Source of the DNA: Tenuifilaceae bacterium CYCD
GTDB lineage: Bacteria; Bacteroidota; Bacteroidia; Bacteroidales; Tenuifilaceae
Reading direction: 5' to 3'
Assembly (NCBI GenBank): GCA_036322835.1
Contig: AP027304.1
Span: 1,550,001-1,614,000, forward strand
DNA length: 64,000 nucleotides
Within the stretch, counting starts at the first letter, position 1. Every line of letters starts with the position of its first letter. Shown one piece after another: positions 16,521-24,683 of this stretch. The position numbers and the translations under genes were made by a program. The notes under the pieces were generated by a model. It was given only the letters and a program-made list of their open reading frames with translations, made no database searches and was not told the DNA's origin.

Positions 16521-16736
16521 ATGAAAACAATAGAGGAAAAAATTAAACGTTTTGAAGAAACAGGAGAAGCGTGTATCGTTAATGCAACTATCACAACAGG
16601 TGTATATCACAGCAAAATAAGATTTAGCTTTCATGAAATTCCTTTAACAGAAGAATACAGGATAAAGGTCATATCGGCTATCAATAAGATATTTGACAAT
16701 GCTCAAGACCTGCAGCGTGATAGTTTATTCTTTTAA
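16521..16736 (+). CDS. Small protein on opposite strand (cassette C7)
   Basis: From the ATG at 16521 (MKTIEEKIKRFEETGE) the protein is 71 residues; an in-frame ATG at 16467 lies inside attC 10 and is unlikely. It has an alpha-beta pattern (VNATITTGVYHSKIRFSFHEI, helices on both sides). It reads rightward and its end overlaps the leftward gene at 16725-17063 by 12 bases. No family is recognised. The arrangement copies that of cassette C8 although the sequences are not evidently related. Confidence 0.58.
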   Translation: MKTIEEKIKRFEETGEACIVNATITTGVYHSKIRFSFHEIPLTEEYRIKVISAINKIFDNAQDLQRDSLFF

Positions 16737-17063
16737 CAATGATTTCAAACCATATATCATGTCTCTTCTTGCATTTTTAATCCTCCCCCTTGCGGAGAAA
16801 AAGTAATGGTCTTCTTTTTTTATATTTTTACTTTCGGAATAAATTAAAAGTTCATCTACCGCATCACTTATGTCTATGAATGCAAGTCGTATAGAAGATG
16901 GTGGGTCTAATGATTTATAATCCTCTTCGTTTTTATCAATAAAAAATTTTATTTCAGTTTTCAACTTGGATGCTTTATTTTTGTCAAGAGGTATATTTTC
17001 CCACGTAGTCATTGTTTTTTCAACGTGTTCTATTATTTCTTGAATTTCTTCTCTTGTCTTCAT
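16725..17063 (-). CDS. Small helical protein (cassette C7)
   Basis: The ATG at 17063 gives 112 residues (MKTREEIQEIIEHVEK). A longer frame to 17111 would begin inside the attC box and adds 16 unlikely residues. The protein is helical and charged, with SIRLAFIDISDAVDELLIYS in the middle and a basic end (ARGRIKNARRDMIYGLKS). No family is recognised. It converges on, and slightly overlaps, the rightward gene at 16521-16736. Confidence 0.62.
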   Translation of the reverse strand: MKTREEIQEIIEHVEKTMTTWENIPLDKNKASKLKTEIKFFIDKNEEDYKSLDPPSSIRLAFIDISDAVDELLIYSESKNIKKEDHYFFSARGRIKNARRDMIYGLKSLLKE

Positions 17064-17105
17064 AAGAACTGAATTTAGGGTTAGTAATAAAGAATCTAAT
17101 ATGTT

Positions 17106-17240
17106 TGCCAACGGTCGGCAGTTGCTTACGCTGGGGAGTTAAACTCCAGCGGCGTCATCACCCGCCAAACCGAAACTAAAATACTAAAAATTTCCGTATC
17201 TGCATCATCAGCCCCAGTGAAAGTAACTGCGTGTTAGCGG
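17106..17240 (-). repeat. attC-like site 11 (family A)
   Basis: Boxes are TGCCAAC (17106-17112) and GTTAGCG (17234-17240), with family A arms GGCAGTTGC and GTAACTGC. The right end GTTAGCGGGC is complemented by GCCCGCTAAC at site 12 across the gene at 17248-17790. Confidence 0.87.
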
Positions 17241-17247
17241 GCGTTTT

Positions 17248-17790
17248 TTATTCTTTCGTTAATATTTTAAAATCTTTTCGGCTATAAACTCCAGGACTTG
17301 CGTGAGAGCCATATTCCATTTCGATTTTAATATATTTGTAATTCTCTTCGTCGGTTAGAGTGTAAACAGTTTCTGCAAGGTAGCAGAATGCTCCTGTTGA
17401 GCCCATTCTCTCTGTCAAATATTCGTCATTTATTATTTTTACTACAATAGTATCTTTTATTAAGTTCGAGAGTTCCAATTTGCAATCAGTTTTTCTCTTA
17501 TTAAGTATCTCTATTGTTTGCGGGAGAGTTAGGCAGCAAGAGTCAATTTGATTTCCTTTAACTAGAAATTCTTGATTTTTTATCGAGTCGTATTCTGTGT
17601 ACCAGTAGAGTTTTTTGATTTCAATATTTTCAAGTTCACAGCAAAATTCACATTTCTTCAATTCATAATTCCAACTGCCTCCTTTATCTAAGCAAGAATC
17701 AATCTCTAGGAATCTTTTCAGTCTAGAAAATCCGAAAAATATGACTGTTGCTACTAAAACAACTATTATTAATAACTTGATATGTTTCAT
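17248..17790 (-). CDS. Membrane-anchored Cys-rich hypothetical protein (cassette C6)
   Basis: This 180-residue protein has an N-terminal membrane anchor (KLLIIVVLVATVIFFGF) and then SCLDKGGSWNYELKKCEFCC. The C-x4-GG-x-W-x6-C pattern is seen in small Gram-negative envelope proteins. At least seven Cys residues suggest disulfides in the periplasm. The C-terminal half is beta-rich, with YKYIKIEMEYGS near the end. Function unknown. Its start is 17 bases from the attC 12 box and its stop 8 bases from attC 11, so the cassette is almost all gene. Confidence 0.7.
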   Translation of the reverse strand: MKHIKLLIIVVLVATVIFFGFSRLKRFLEIDSCLDKGGSWNYELKKCEFCCELENIEIKKLYWYTEYDSIKNQEFLVKGNQIDSCCLTLPQTIEILNKRKTDCKLELSNLIKDTIVVKIINDEYLTERMGSTGAFCYLAETVYTLTDEENYKYIKIEMEYGSHASPGVYSRKDFKILTKE

Positions 17791-17806
17791 AATCGTAATA
17801 AATGCC

Positions 17807-17940
17807 CGCTAACGGTCGGCAGTTGCTTACGCTGGGGAGTTAAACTCCAGCGGCGTCATCACCCGCTAAACCGAAACTAAAATACTAAAAATTTTCGTAT
17901 CTGTATCATCAGCCCCAGTGAAAGGAACTGCCTGTTGGCA
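17807..17940 (-). repeat. attC-like site 12 (family A)
   Basis: Boxes are CGCTAAC (17807-17813) and GTTGGCA (17934-17940), with family A arms. The boxes do not match each other; the right end GTTGGCAACCGTATT complements the left end of site 13 at 14 of 15 bases. Confidence 0.87.
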
Positions 17941-17947
17941 ACCGTAT

Positions 17948-18631
17948 TTATTTAATTTTCATTAATGGTCTTTTTTTAATCACGTTATTATCACATTTAT
18001 ACTCAAACCAGTAAATTCCTTTATCATATTTCAGTTTTTCAACTCTATCAAATAAATCAAGGAAATGAAAGTCGAAGTATATTTTAATCCAGGACGGTTT
18101 ATTATTCTTGTCAGGATGAATCATAAATTCTTTATTATGAAGCTTCATAGAGATAGAATCTGTAATCTCTCCAAGATATCTTGCATAGCCTAAACTATCA
18201 GTTTTAATAGTATCAACTTTTGAATCTTTAAATAGAATCAAATCTATATTTTCCAGTCTTTTGTCTGATAGTTCTAATAACCAAATCACATTTTCATTGT
18301 CATTTTGTTGACGTTCAAGATAAGATTGATTACTCCCTTTTCCTATTCTATCATATTTGTCTGAAATCTGAATAGAATCTGGTCTATCTTTAGGTCTAAA
18401 GGTTATCGTCGAATCATCTATCTGATAAAATCCTTGTGAAATTTCAGCCGTAACATCGTCTTCATATTTTATTTCACATATATTATTGTCTTTAAAGTCA
18501 AAAGTCAATCTGCCGTGACAATTATCATAATAGCACAAATCCAAGCAAACCTGATACTTCCCAATTTCAATTTGTGAAAATGAAAAATTCCAAGTCAAAA
18601 AAAGTATCAATATGGTCGTTAGTGTCTTCAT
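17948..18631 (-). CDS. Secreted hypothetical protein (cassette C5)
   Basis: The ATG at 18631 opens a signal peptide (MKTLTTILILFLTWNFSFSQ), giving 227 residues; the ATG at 18646 lies within the attC box and is less likely. The mature part is beta-rich with three Cys (CLDLCYYDNC) near its start and a lipocalin-like string of strands (GRLTFDFKDN, CEIKYEDD, GFYQIDDSTITF), followed by a C-terminal WIKIYFDFHFL. No family is recognised. It is the sole gene of its cassette; its start is 10 bases from the box. Confidence 0.7.
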   Translation of the reverse strand: MKTLTTILILFLTWNFSFSQIEIGKYQVCLDLCYYDNCHGRLTFDFKDNNICEIKYEDDVTAEISQGFYQIDDSTITFRPKDRPDSIQISDKYDRIGKGSNQSYLERQQNDNENVIWLLELSDKRLENIDLILFKDSKVDTIKTDSLGYARYLGEITDSISMKLHNKEFMIHPDKNNKPSWIKIYFDFHFLDLFDRVEKLKYDKGIYWFEYKCDNNVIKKRPLMKIK

Positions 18632-18640
18632 TAATATGGT

Positions 18641-18771
18641 TGCCAACGTTTACGTATATGAAACGTTTGGCATTTCGAAGCACTTTATTGTCAAATTACA
18701 AGTGCTTTTGATACGAGCTGAAACGCTCGATAACCCACTGACTGCCAAATGTTTTATATACGGTGTTATGC
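18641..18771 (-). repeat. attC-like site 13
   Basis: Boxes are TGCCAAC (18641-18647) and GTTATGC (18765-18771). The arms TATATGAAACGTTTGGCA and TGCCAAATGTTTTATATA pair closely. The interior GAGCTGAAACGCT is shared with site 14 although the arms differ entirely. The right end GTTATGCAC is matched by GTGCATAAC of site 14. Confidence 0.84.
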
Positions 18772-18841
18772 ACTGGCGGTTCTTGTATTTGTCTGTATAT
18801 CTGTCAATTATACAACTTTTAATAAACATAATCTTACTGTT

Positions 18842-20995
18842 TTAAATTGCAAAACGCCAAATGAGTTTTCCCATAATAGTTGTTCGTTCCAATTTGATTG
18901 TATTTTCAGTATTAAACTCTTGATTGATTATAAAATAAAAGAAACTTCCAATTTTGGGTATCCAGTTAATGCGATAGTTGAGCAAGATATTATTGTCTTC
19001 ATTATTCCATTGGGCGAACAAACCGGTTTGTAGTTTAGGATTGAAAGCATAATCAACACGTCCGCCAATTTCATCAGTTGTAAAGGATTTCTTAGGTAAA
19101 CTTATGTAGTTTCGCTGCCAATCCAGACTTAAATTAAGATGTTTATTGAAATTGAAAAAAGTAGCGAGTGAAAATTCCTGCCTGTGTCCGGTATAGAATT
19201 CACCAACATTAACAGACGTTTCTGCAGATATTTTTCGTCCTCTGAAAGTGCTTGCTTGAATTTCAAAACGGTTATCCCAGTATTCGCCTGCTGGAATATA
19301 AATACTGTCAATCAGTTCAAAATCTTCAGTAGGTTTATCGAATATATGTTGTATGTTAAACTCCATAAATTCTCCACTTTTTGATTCGAAACCGAATGGA
19401 CGCCATTCATAAAAAACTGACTCGGTTTCTTTTGTTTCTTCATTGATATAATAGTTAATATCAATTGGTTTGAAGATTAAATTTCTGAAAAACGGAAGTT
19501 TTTTAAAGCGCGGATTGAATTGAAGTTCGGTATAAAGCATTTGATAGTTGTTTCGATTGGTAAAACCCATTTCCGGATTAAACCCTTTTTCAACCGTTGT
19601 GAACCCACAATCATATTCAATTACATCATTTGGGTAACTTAAAAAAACATTATAGGAAAGGTTGTCTTTGTTTAAATTGTCGTTATTGGCAAAAACTTTG
19701 GTTTCAGACAAAGCAAATTCTCCGCCTATAATCAGGTTTTTATTACCGAAAATCTCGGATGTTGAATATGTGAAGTCCGCACCATAAACACGGTTATATC
19801 CTTTGCCGGAATATTTTTGTGTGCTTATTAAGCCTATACTTGATTGTTTGAGAATATCCTGTTTTACACGAATTATTGAATAGTTGGTTGTTGGAATAGA
19901 ATCTTTTGCGTAGGTCTGTAACGACATTACACCTATATTGGTATAGTTTAATTTACCAAAAAGTCGTGCTCCGCCAATTATTGGAACTTCGCTATTTTGG
20001 TCAATTCCAATCTTACGGCTATAGAAAAGCCTTACGCTTCCAATGTTTAAATCGTAATAATTTTTCCCTTCCAGAAAGAATTGTCGTTTTTCGGGGTAGT
20101 AAAGTGAAAACCTCGACAGATTTATTTGTTTCCTGTCCGATTCAACTTGTGCAAAATCGGTGTTGGCAGTGAAGTTTAATTTGAAAGTCGGGGTAATATC
20201 AAAATTAACTTCGCCGCCAATTTTAGCAGTATTAGTAGGTTTATCGTTGCTTAGTTGTGTACCTGCAAGTAGGTATGGCTTGATTTCAATTTTTGTTCCT
20301 TGACTAATATTGTGAAGTCCTGAAATTTTACCCCCTTGCGATATTTTTTCTATATCATACAATCTTGACCATCCTTGCCACATCAATTGTTCTTTTTTCC
20401 TTCGGATGTTCCTTTCAAAATTTATACCCCAAACCTGTGTACTGTCTTTGGTAAATTTCAGCGTAGAAAAAGGAATAACCATTTCTGCAAACCAACCTTG
20501 TTCGTTTTTTTGCACGGCTACATCCCATACACCGTTCCAATCTTTATTAAAATCTTTGCCCTCATCACCCACCCAAATATCAGCCAAAGCCCCGTTGGGA
20601 TTTGTTACAAATAAGTAGCCGTTGCGATTGTCGTTGAAGGGGCTAATCAAAACTTCTATATTATCATCGCTTCCCCAACTAAAATCACGGCTCATTTGTT
20701 GTGCTGAAATTTTATCGGGCTCACTATCGAAACACCAAATTCCGATATACATTTCGTTTTTATTATAAACAACAGAAATCCGTGTTTTTTCGGTTGCAAA
20801 CATTCCTTCATTTTGTTCCCTTTGAGTAAAATTTTCAATCGGATACGCATCAGACCAGCAAGGTTCATTCAATTGTCCGTCAAGTTTAATTTGACCAACA
20901 AAAGGCATTGCAATAAGTGTATCGGGCTGTGAATGCTGTCCAAACAGATTGTTGTTTAATACAAATATTAAAATACAGATAATTAGTTGTCTCAT
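18842..20995 (-). CDS. DUF5916 outer-membrane protein with CBM9-like N-terminus (cassette C4)
   Basis: This 717-residue protein has a signal peptide (MRQLIICILIFVLNNNLFGQ). A carbohydrate-binding family 9-like domain follows (about residues 30-210: KLDGQLNEPCWSDAYPIENF, then YIGIWCFDSEPDKI, then EMVIPFSTLKF). The remainder is long and rich in amphipathic strands ending in Phe/Arg (KLIWRFAI), typical of a DUF5916 beta-barrel. The family is common in Bacteroidota and its role is not established; transport or binding of sugars or peptides at the outer membrane has been suggested. It is unusually long for a mobile cassette gene. Confidence 0.87.
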   Translation of the reverse strand: MRQLIICILIFVLNNNLFGQHSQPDTLIAMPFVGQIKLDGQLNEPCWSDAYPIENFTQREQNEGMFATEKTRISVVYNKNEMYIGIWCFDSEPDKISAQQMSRDFSWGSDDNIEVLISPFNDNRNGYLFVTNPNGALADIWVGDEGKDFNKDWNGVWDVAVQKNEQGWFAEMVIPFSTLKFTKDSTQVWGINFERNIRRKKEQLMWQGWSRLYDIEKISQGGKISGLHNISQGTKIEIKPYLLAGTQLSNDKPTNTAKIGGEVNFDITPTFKLNFTANTDFAQVESDRKQINLSRFSLYYPEKRQFFLEGKNYYDLNIGSVRLFYSRKIGIDQNSEVPIIGGARLFGKLNYTNIGVMSLQTYAKDSIPTTNYSIIRVKQDILKQSSIGLISTQKYSGKGYNRVYGADFTYSTSEIFGNKNLIIGGEFALSETKVFANNDNLNKDNLSYNVFLSYPNDVIEYDCGFTTVEKGFNPEMGFTNRNNYQMLYTELQFNPRFKKLPFFRNLIFKPIDINYYINEETKETESVFYEWRPFGFESKSGEFMEFNIQHIFDKPTEDFELIDSIYIPAGEYWDNRFEIQASTFRGRKISAETSVNVGEFYTGHRQEFSLATFFNFNKHLNLSLDWQRNYISLPKKSFTTDEIGGRVDYAFNPKLQTGLFAQWNNEDNNILLNYRINWIPKIGSFFYFIINQEFNTENTIKLERTTIMGKLIWRFAI

Positions 20996-21055
20996 AATGT
21001 AATAAAGTCTCTTTTCTTTTTCATTGTCATTTTGCGGTGTCTTTTCTCCGCTTGT

Positions 21056-21187
21056 GCATAACGGTCGGCGGTATGCGCCGTAGGGGAAATCGGAGCCACT
21101 TTCCTATCACCCGTTACTGACCTCGATGCGAGCTGAAACGCTTGATATACCACTGAAACCCCTATGGCGTATGACCGCTTGTTAGCG
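21056..21187 (-). repeat. attC-like site 14
   Basis: Boxes are GCATAAC (21056-21062) and GTTAGCG (21181-21187). Arms are GCGGTATGCGCCGTAGGGG and CCCCTATGGCGTATGACCGC; the interior GAGCTGAAACGCT is shared with site 13. The right end GTTAGCGGCTGTATT complements site 15's left end with one difference. Confidence 0.84.
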
Positions 21188-21201
21188 GCTGTATTTTTTT
21201 A

Positions 21202-22788
21202 TTAGAGTTCAATTGTCCGTTCTATGTTTATTTGTTCCAAAAATGTTTCATCGTGCGACACAACAATCAATGTTCCTTGATATTCATTTATGGCAGTCGT
21301 CAAAATCTCAACATTCTGAATGTCCAAGTTGTTTGTCGGTTCGTCAAAGATAATAATATCAGGCGACTTGCTGTTTATTGTCAAGCAACAAAGCAATAAA
21401 CGCATTCTTTCACCACCACTCAACGCACTACAAGATTTGTCCCAATCTTCTTTTGTAAACAAAAAGCGATTTAGTCGGATTTTGATTTCGTGTTCTTGTA
21501 ATGCAGAAACATTGAATTGTTGGGCTTGTTCGTAAACTTTCAGTTTGTTGTCGAGCAAAGAATAGTCTTGGTCAATGTAAACCGATTTGTTGTTTGCTCG
21601 GTAAATTGTTCCTGTTTGTGGCTCGATGTCGCCCAAAATGAGTTTTATCAAAGTTGTTTTGCCCGAGCCATTTTGTCCTTTCAATGCAATGCGTTCGCCA
21701 CTTGTAATTTGGAAATTCAAGTTTTCTGTCCAAAGCGGTTGCATGTTGTAAGCGAAATTTATGTTCGTCGCTGTGAACAAAATTTTTCCTTTGTGTAACG
21801 CTGAATTATCAAAACCGAATTTCATTTTGTCAATGTCGGGCAACGAAGAACGAAGTTCTTGTAAGTCTTGAGAAATACCACCAATTTTTTCTGCGTGAGT
21901 ACTTTTGAGTTTTGATGTGCTGTTTTCGGCATTGTTTCGCAAAGTGTTCATCATTATTCGGGCAACACCTGCTTTTTCTTGTTTTCCTTTTCCACGATTG
22001 TCCAACTTTTGTTGTCGCTCCAAAGTTTCCCGCTCTTTTTCTTTGGCTTTTCGCAATGCCTTTTCCTTGCTTTGAATGTCTTGGCTCAAAGCATTGTTTT
22101 CAATTTGCTTTTGTTCTTTGTAAAAATCGTAATTACCGCCATAAACTTTAATTTCGTGTTTACTCAATTCGCAAACTTGGTCTAAAAGATTGAGTAATTT
22201 TCTGTCGTGGCTTACAACAATCAAAGTGCTTTTAGTGGTTTGAATAAAGCCATACAAAAGTTTTCGGCTTGCAATGTCTAAATGATTACTTGGCTCGTCC
22301 AATAAAATCAATTCGGGTTGATGAATGGAAATACCTGCCAAAAAAACTTTTGTTTTTTGCCCACCACTCAATGCTTCCATTTTTTGCGACAAGTCTATAT
22401 CAATTAATTGCCAATGTTGTAAAGCGTCATTGCAACGGTCTTCAATTGTCCAATCGTCATTAAGCAAATTGAAATTTTCTTCGGTTGTGTTTCCGTTCAA
22501 AATTTCTTTCAGAGCGTTTAATTTCTTGTCAATTTTCAACGCTTCTGCAATGGTCAAATGATTGAATTGTCCGAAAATTTGCGGAATAAAATATGGCTCG
22601 GTTTCAACGATTATTTGTCCGTTTGACGGTTGTAATTCTTTGGCAATAATTTTAAGCAAAGTTGATTTTCCTGCTCCATTGTTGCCGATTAACGCTGTCT
22701 TTTCGTGATTGTTTACTGTCAGATTAATGTCGCTAAACAGTAAATCCTTGCTTGGGTGTGTATATGAAATGTTTTGTAGAATAAGCAT
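21202..22788 (-). CDS. ABC-F family ATPase (cassette C3)
   Basis: This 528-residue soluble protein has two ABC domains in one chain and no membrane segment. Walker A motifs are GNNGAGKST (about residue 36) and GQNGSGKTT (about 374). The signatures are LSGGQK and LSGGER, and the Walker B ends are LLDEPSNHLD and IFDEPTNNLD. The linker (about 225-310) is long, charged and helical, as needed to reach the ribosomal P/E site region. ABC-F proteins act on the ribosome; some (Msr, Vga, Lsa, OptrA) give antibiotic resistance and others are housekeeping. Presence in a cassette makes a resistance role worth testing, but sequence by eye does not decide it. Confidence 0.92.
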   Translation of the reverse strand: MLILQNISYTHPSKDLLFSDINLTVNNHEKTALIGNNGAGKSTLLKIIAKELQPSNGQIIVETEPYFIPQIFGQFNHLTIAEALKIDKKLNALKEILNGNTTEENFNLLNDDWTIEDRCNDALQHWQLIDIDLSQKMEALSGGQKTKVFLAGISIHQPELILLDEPSNHLDIASRKLLYGFIQTTKSTLIVVSHDRKLLNLLDQVCELSKHEIKVYGGNYDFYKEQKQIENNALSQDIQSKEKALRKAKEKERETLERQQKLDNRGKGKQEKAGVARIMMNTLRNNAENSTSKLKSTHAEKIGGISQDLQELRSSLPDIDKMKFGFDNSALHKGKILFTATNINFAYNMQPLWTENLNFQITSGERIALKGQNGSGKTTLIKLILGDIEPQTGTIYRANNKSVYIDQDYSLLDNKLKVYEQAQQFNVSALQEHEIKIRLNRFLFTKEDWDKSCSALSGGERMRLLLCCLTINSKSPDIIIFDEPTNNLDIQNVEILTTAINEYQGTLIVVSHDETFLEQINIERTIEL

Positions 22789-22945
22789 AATTTCTTTCGT
22801 TAAAGATGAAACAATACGACAACCGCTTTGTGGTTGCTGTTCTGATTTGCCTAAAAGAAATTATTTTTCACATTTCGTCTTACTTAAATTTTTGTGTCTG
22901 CAAATATACGAATTTTCTGTTTAGCACTGTCGGTCGTAATATAGC

Positions 22946-23075
22946 CGCTAACGGTCGCGGCTTGAAAAAGTGCGGGTTTTCGCCCTGTTTCCCTATCCGC
23001 CGTTAATAATGTTAAAAGTAGTAAAAATGTTTGAGTATTCCGTCACCCCGCATTTTTTTAGAGCCGCTGTTGGCA
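22946..23075 (-). repeat. attC-like site 15
   Basis: Boxes are CGCTAAC (22946-22952) and GTTGGCA (23069-23075). Arms GCGGCTTGAAAAAGTGCGGG and CCCGCATTTTTTTAGAGCCGC pair with few mismatches. The right end GTTGGCAAC plus GCTA four bases on matches the left end of site 16. Confidence 0.83.
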
Positions 23076-23080
23076 ACTGG

Positions 23081-23650
23081 CTATTTTTTATCTTGTATTA
23101 TTTCTCCTTCAATTGTAATTTGATATAAAACAGTGTCCATAGTAATTGTCAATGAATCTTCAATAATATCTGTCTCATCTTCATTTATTTTCCACCTTTT
23201 CACAGTATCAGTCACAATTATTGTTCTGTCTTTATTTATTGTCAAATATTCAAAAGCTTCATAACCCATGTCCCAGCCACTCTTTTTATATGGACCAAGT
23301 GAGTCAATTTTGTTTCCATTTAAATCATATGATACCAAAAAAGGAACCAATCCAATATCACCAATTGATAATTCAATTGTTACAATACTTTTATCATTTT
23401 TGTATAATAATCCAAGTGGTTTTGAAGTCCAGACGTGTTTAAATCTTAAGAACCCAGATGTATCATAATTTTCAGATAATTCAGGAAGTTCAATTTTCAT
23501 ATTATGATTCAAAGGAAGAGGAATCTGGTCAAGGGATTCAATGTATTTTTCGAATTCATTTTGTCTAACTGATTCGCTGTTTTTATTAGAATTACAGCTT
23601 ATTAAACTAATTAGTAAAAGAATTAAAAGTGTCTGTTTCATAAGTTTCAT
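23081..23650 (-). CDS. Hypothetical lipoprotein (cassette C2)
   Basis: This 189-residue protein has a signal peptide ending in a lipobox (LLLISLISC). A second ATG four codons in (MKQTLLI) is also possible. The mature part begins with a Ser/Asn-rich linker, and the body is beta-rich with SFLRFKHV-like strands and DRTIIVTDTVKRW, perhaps a small propeller or sandwich. No family is recognised. The start is 13 bases from the attC 16 box and the stop 6 bases from attC 15. Anchoring in the outer membrane is expected from the lipobox. Confidence 0.72.
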   Translation of the reverse strand: MKLMKQTLLILLLISLISCNSNKNSESVRQNEFEKYIESLDQIPLPLNHNMKIELPELSENYDTSGFLRFKHVWTSKPLGLLYKNDKSIVTIELSIGDIGLVPFLVSYDLNGNKIDSLGPYKKSGWDMGYEAFEYLTINKDRTIIVTDTVKRWKINEDETDIIEDSLTITMDTVLYQITIEGEIIQDKK

Positions 23651-23662
23651 TTTTTAGCTTGT

Positions 23663-23796
23663 TGCCAACGGTCGGCAGTTGCTTACGCTGGGGAGTTAAC
23701 CGTCAGCGGCGTTATCCGCCGTTAAAAAGTTAGTTAAAGGTAATAAAAATATGCATCTGCATTATCAGCCCCAGTGAAAGTAACTGCCTGTTAGCA
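23663..23796 (-). repeat. attC-like site 16 (family A variant)
   Basis: Boxes are TGCCAAC (23663-23669) and GTTAGCA (23790-23796), with arms GGCAGTTGC and GTAACTGCC. The centre GTTATCCGCCGTTAAAAAG is shared with site 7. The right end GTTAGCAACCGTATT complements the left end of the attI-like site at 14 of 15 bases. Confidence 0.87.
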
Positions 23797-23804
23797 ACCG
23801 TATT

Positions 23805-24644
23805 TTAATGTTTTAATAAATCTTGACCTTTGGTATATTTAATGTAAAACATATCAGGCGAATCATTTTTGAAATATTTAACTAATGTCATACTCTTTTC
23901 GCCACAATACTCATCATATTTTTCTTCAATTATTTCTGTTTCTGGATGATTTGAGATTTCAGATATATAGAATTCATTTTTAAATTCATTCAATGTATCT
24001 GAATTACCTAAGTAATATGCTATTTTATTGCTAAATACAATAGGACTATTTGATTTTGAAAAAGTCTTTGTCTTTATTTGTTTTTTAGTTGGGAATCTAA
24101 ATAATTCACAGTCTCGATAAAGCGATTCATTTACTTTGTATTCAGTAATTATCTTAGAGGTATGTGCAGGAATACAAATAATTTTTTCTTCGTTATATGA
24201 AACAGAAAAACCGAAAGAGGATGCTGCTCCAGCGTTGCTTGAAATTTCTAGTTTATTTGTTTGGATTAAGTCATAATAATTAATTCCTGTAACGGATTTT
24301 GATAAAGATGCCGAATTTGAGACAGATGTGCCCGATGTTTTAGTTTTAGTAAAAACCCTATTTTTGTAATAATCGTAAGCAATACCATTTAAAATAAAGA
24401 AACTTTCTTCTAAATTCAGGTAAATATGATTTTCTGTTTTGTTATAAAAGCGGAAACCAACATTACCTCCCTCTTCCCAAAAGTTATAATACACTTTGCA
24501 GTTGTTATCTTCATAGACTAAAGCGTTTTCAATAGAAATTACGTTTTCAGATGGTTTTACCTTATAAACTTGAAAAAATGAGGTTGGCATACAAGATGAC
24601 AAAATTATTGTCAAGGATGTAATGATTAATGCTGTTCTTTTCAT
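23805..24644 (-). CDS. Hypothetical lipoprotein (cassette C1, first after attI-like site)
   Basis: This 279-residue protein has the signal peptide and lipobox MKRTALIITSLTIILSSC. The mature part has an immunoglobulin-like beta pattern (KVYYNFWEEGGNVGFRFYN, then IYLNLEESFFILNGIAYDYY), a Ser/Thr-rich stretch, then ICIPAHTSKIITEY. I recognise the layout from Bacteroidota proteins of unknown function that bind at the envelope but cannot name a family. As the cassette closest to the recombinase it would be the most recently acquired one if insertion occurs at the attI-like site. Confidence 0.73.
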   Translation of the reverse strand: MKRTALIITSLTIILSSCMPTSFFQVYKVKPSENVISIENALVYEDNNCKVYYNFWEEGGNVGFRFYNKTENHIYLNLEESFFILNGIAYDYYKNRVFTKTKTSGTSVSNSASLSKSVTGINYYDLIQTNKLEISSNAGAASSFGFSVSYNEEKIICIPAHTSKIITEYKVNESLYRDCELFRFPTKKQIKTKTFSKSNSPIVFSNKIAYYLGNSDTLNEFKNEFYISEISNHPETEIIEEKYDEYCGEKSMTLVKYFKNDSPDMFYIKYTKGQDLLKH

Positions 24645-24683
24645 ATTCTGTTAGATTAGGTTATGGAATCTCAATAATATGGT

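Noticed and set aside
2322-23796. The repeated sites as IS ends or a CRISPR array
   Set aside because: Spacing is irregular and follows genes, there are no transposase or cas genes, and the ends show the cassette pattern.
23081-24644. The C1 and C2 lipoproteins as colicin-type immunity proteins
   Set aside because: Both are small lipoproteins in a mobile array, but no toxin partner or immunity motif is visible, so no function is claimed.
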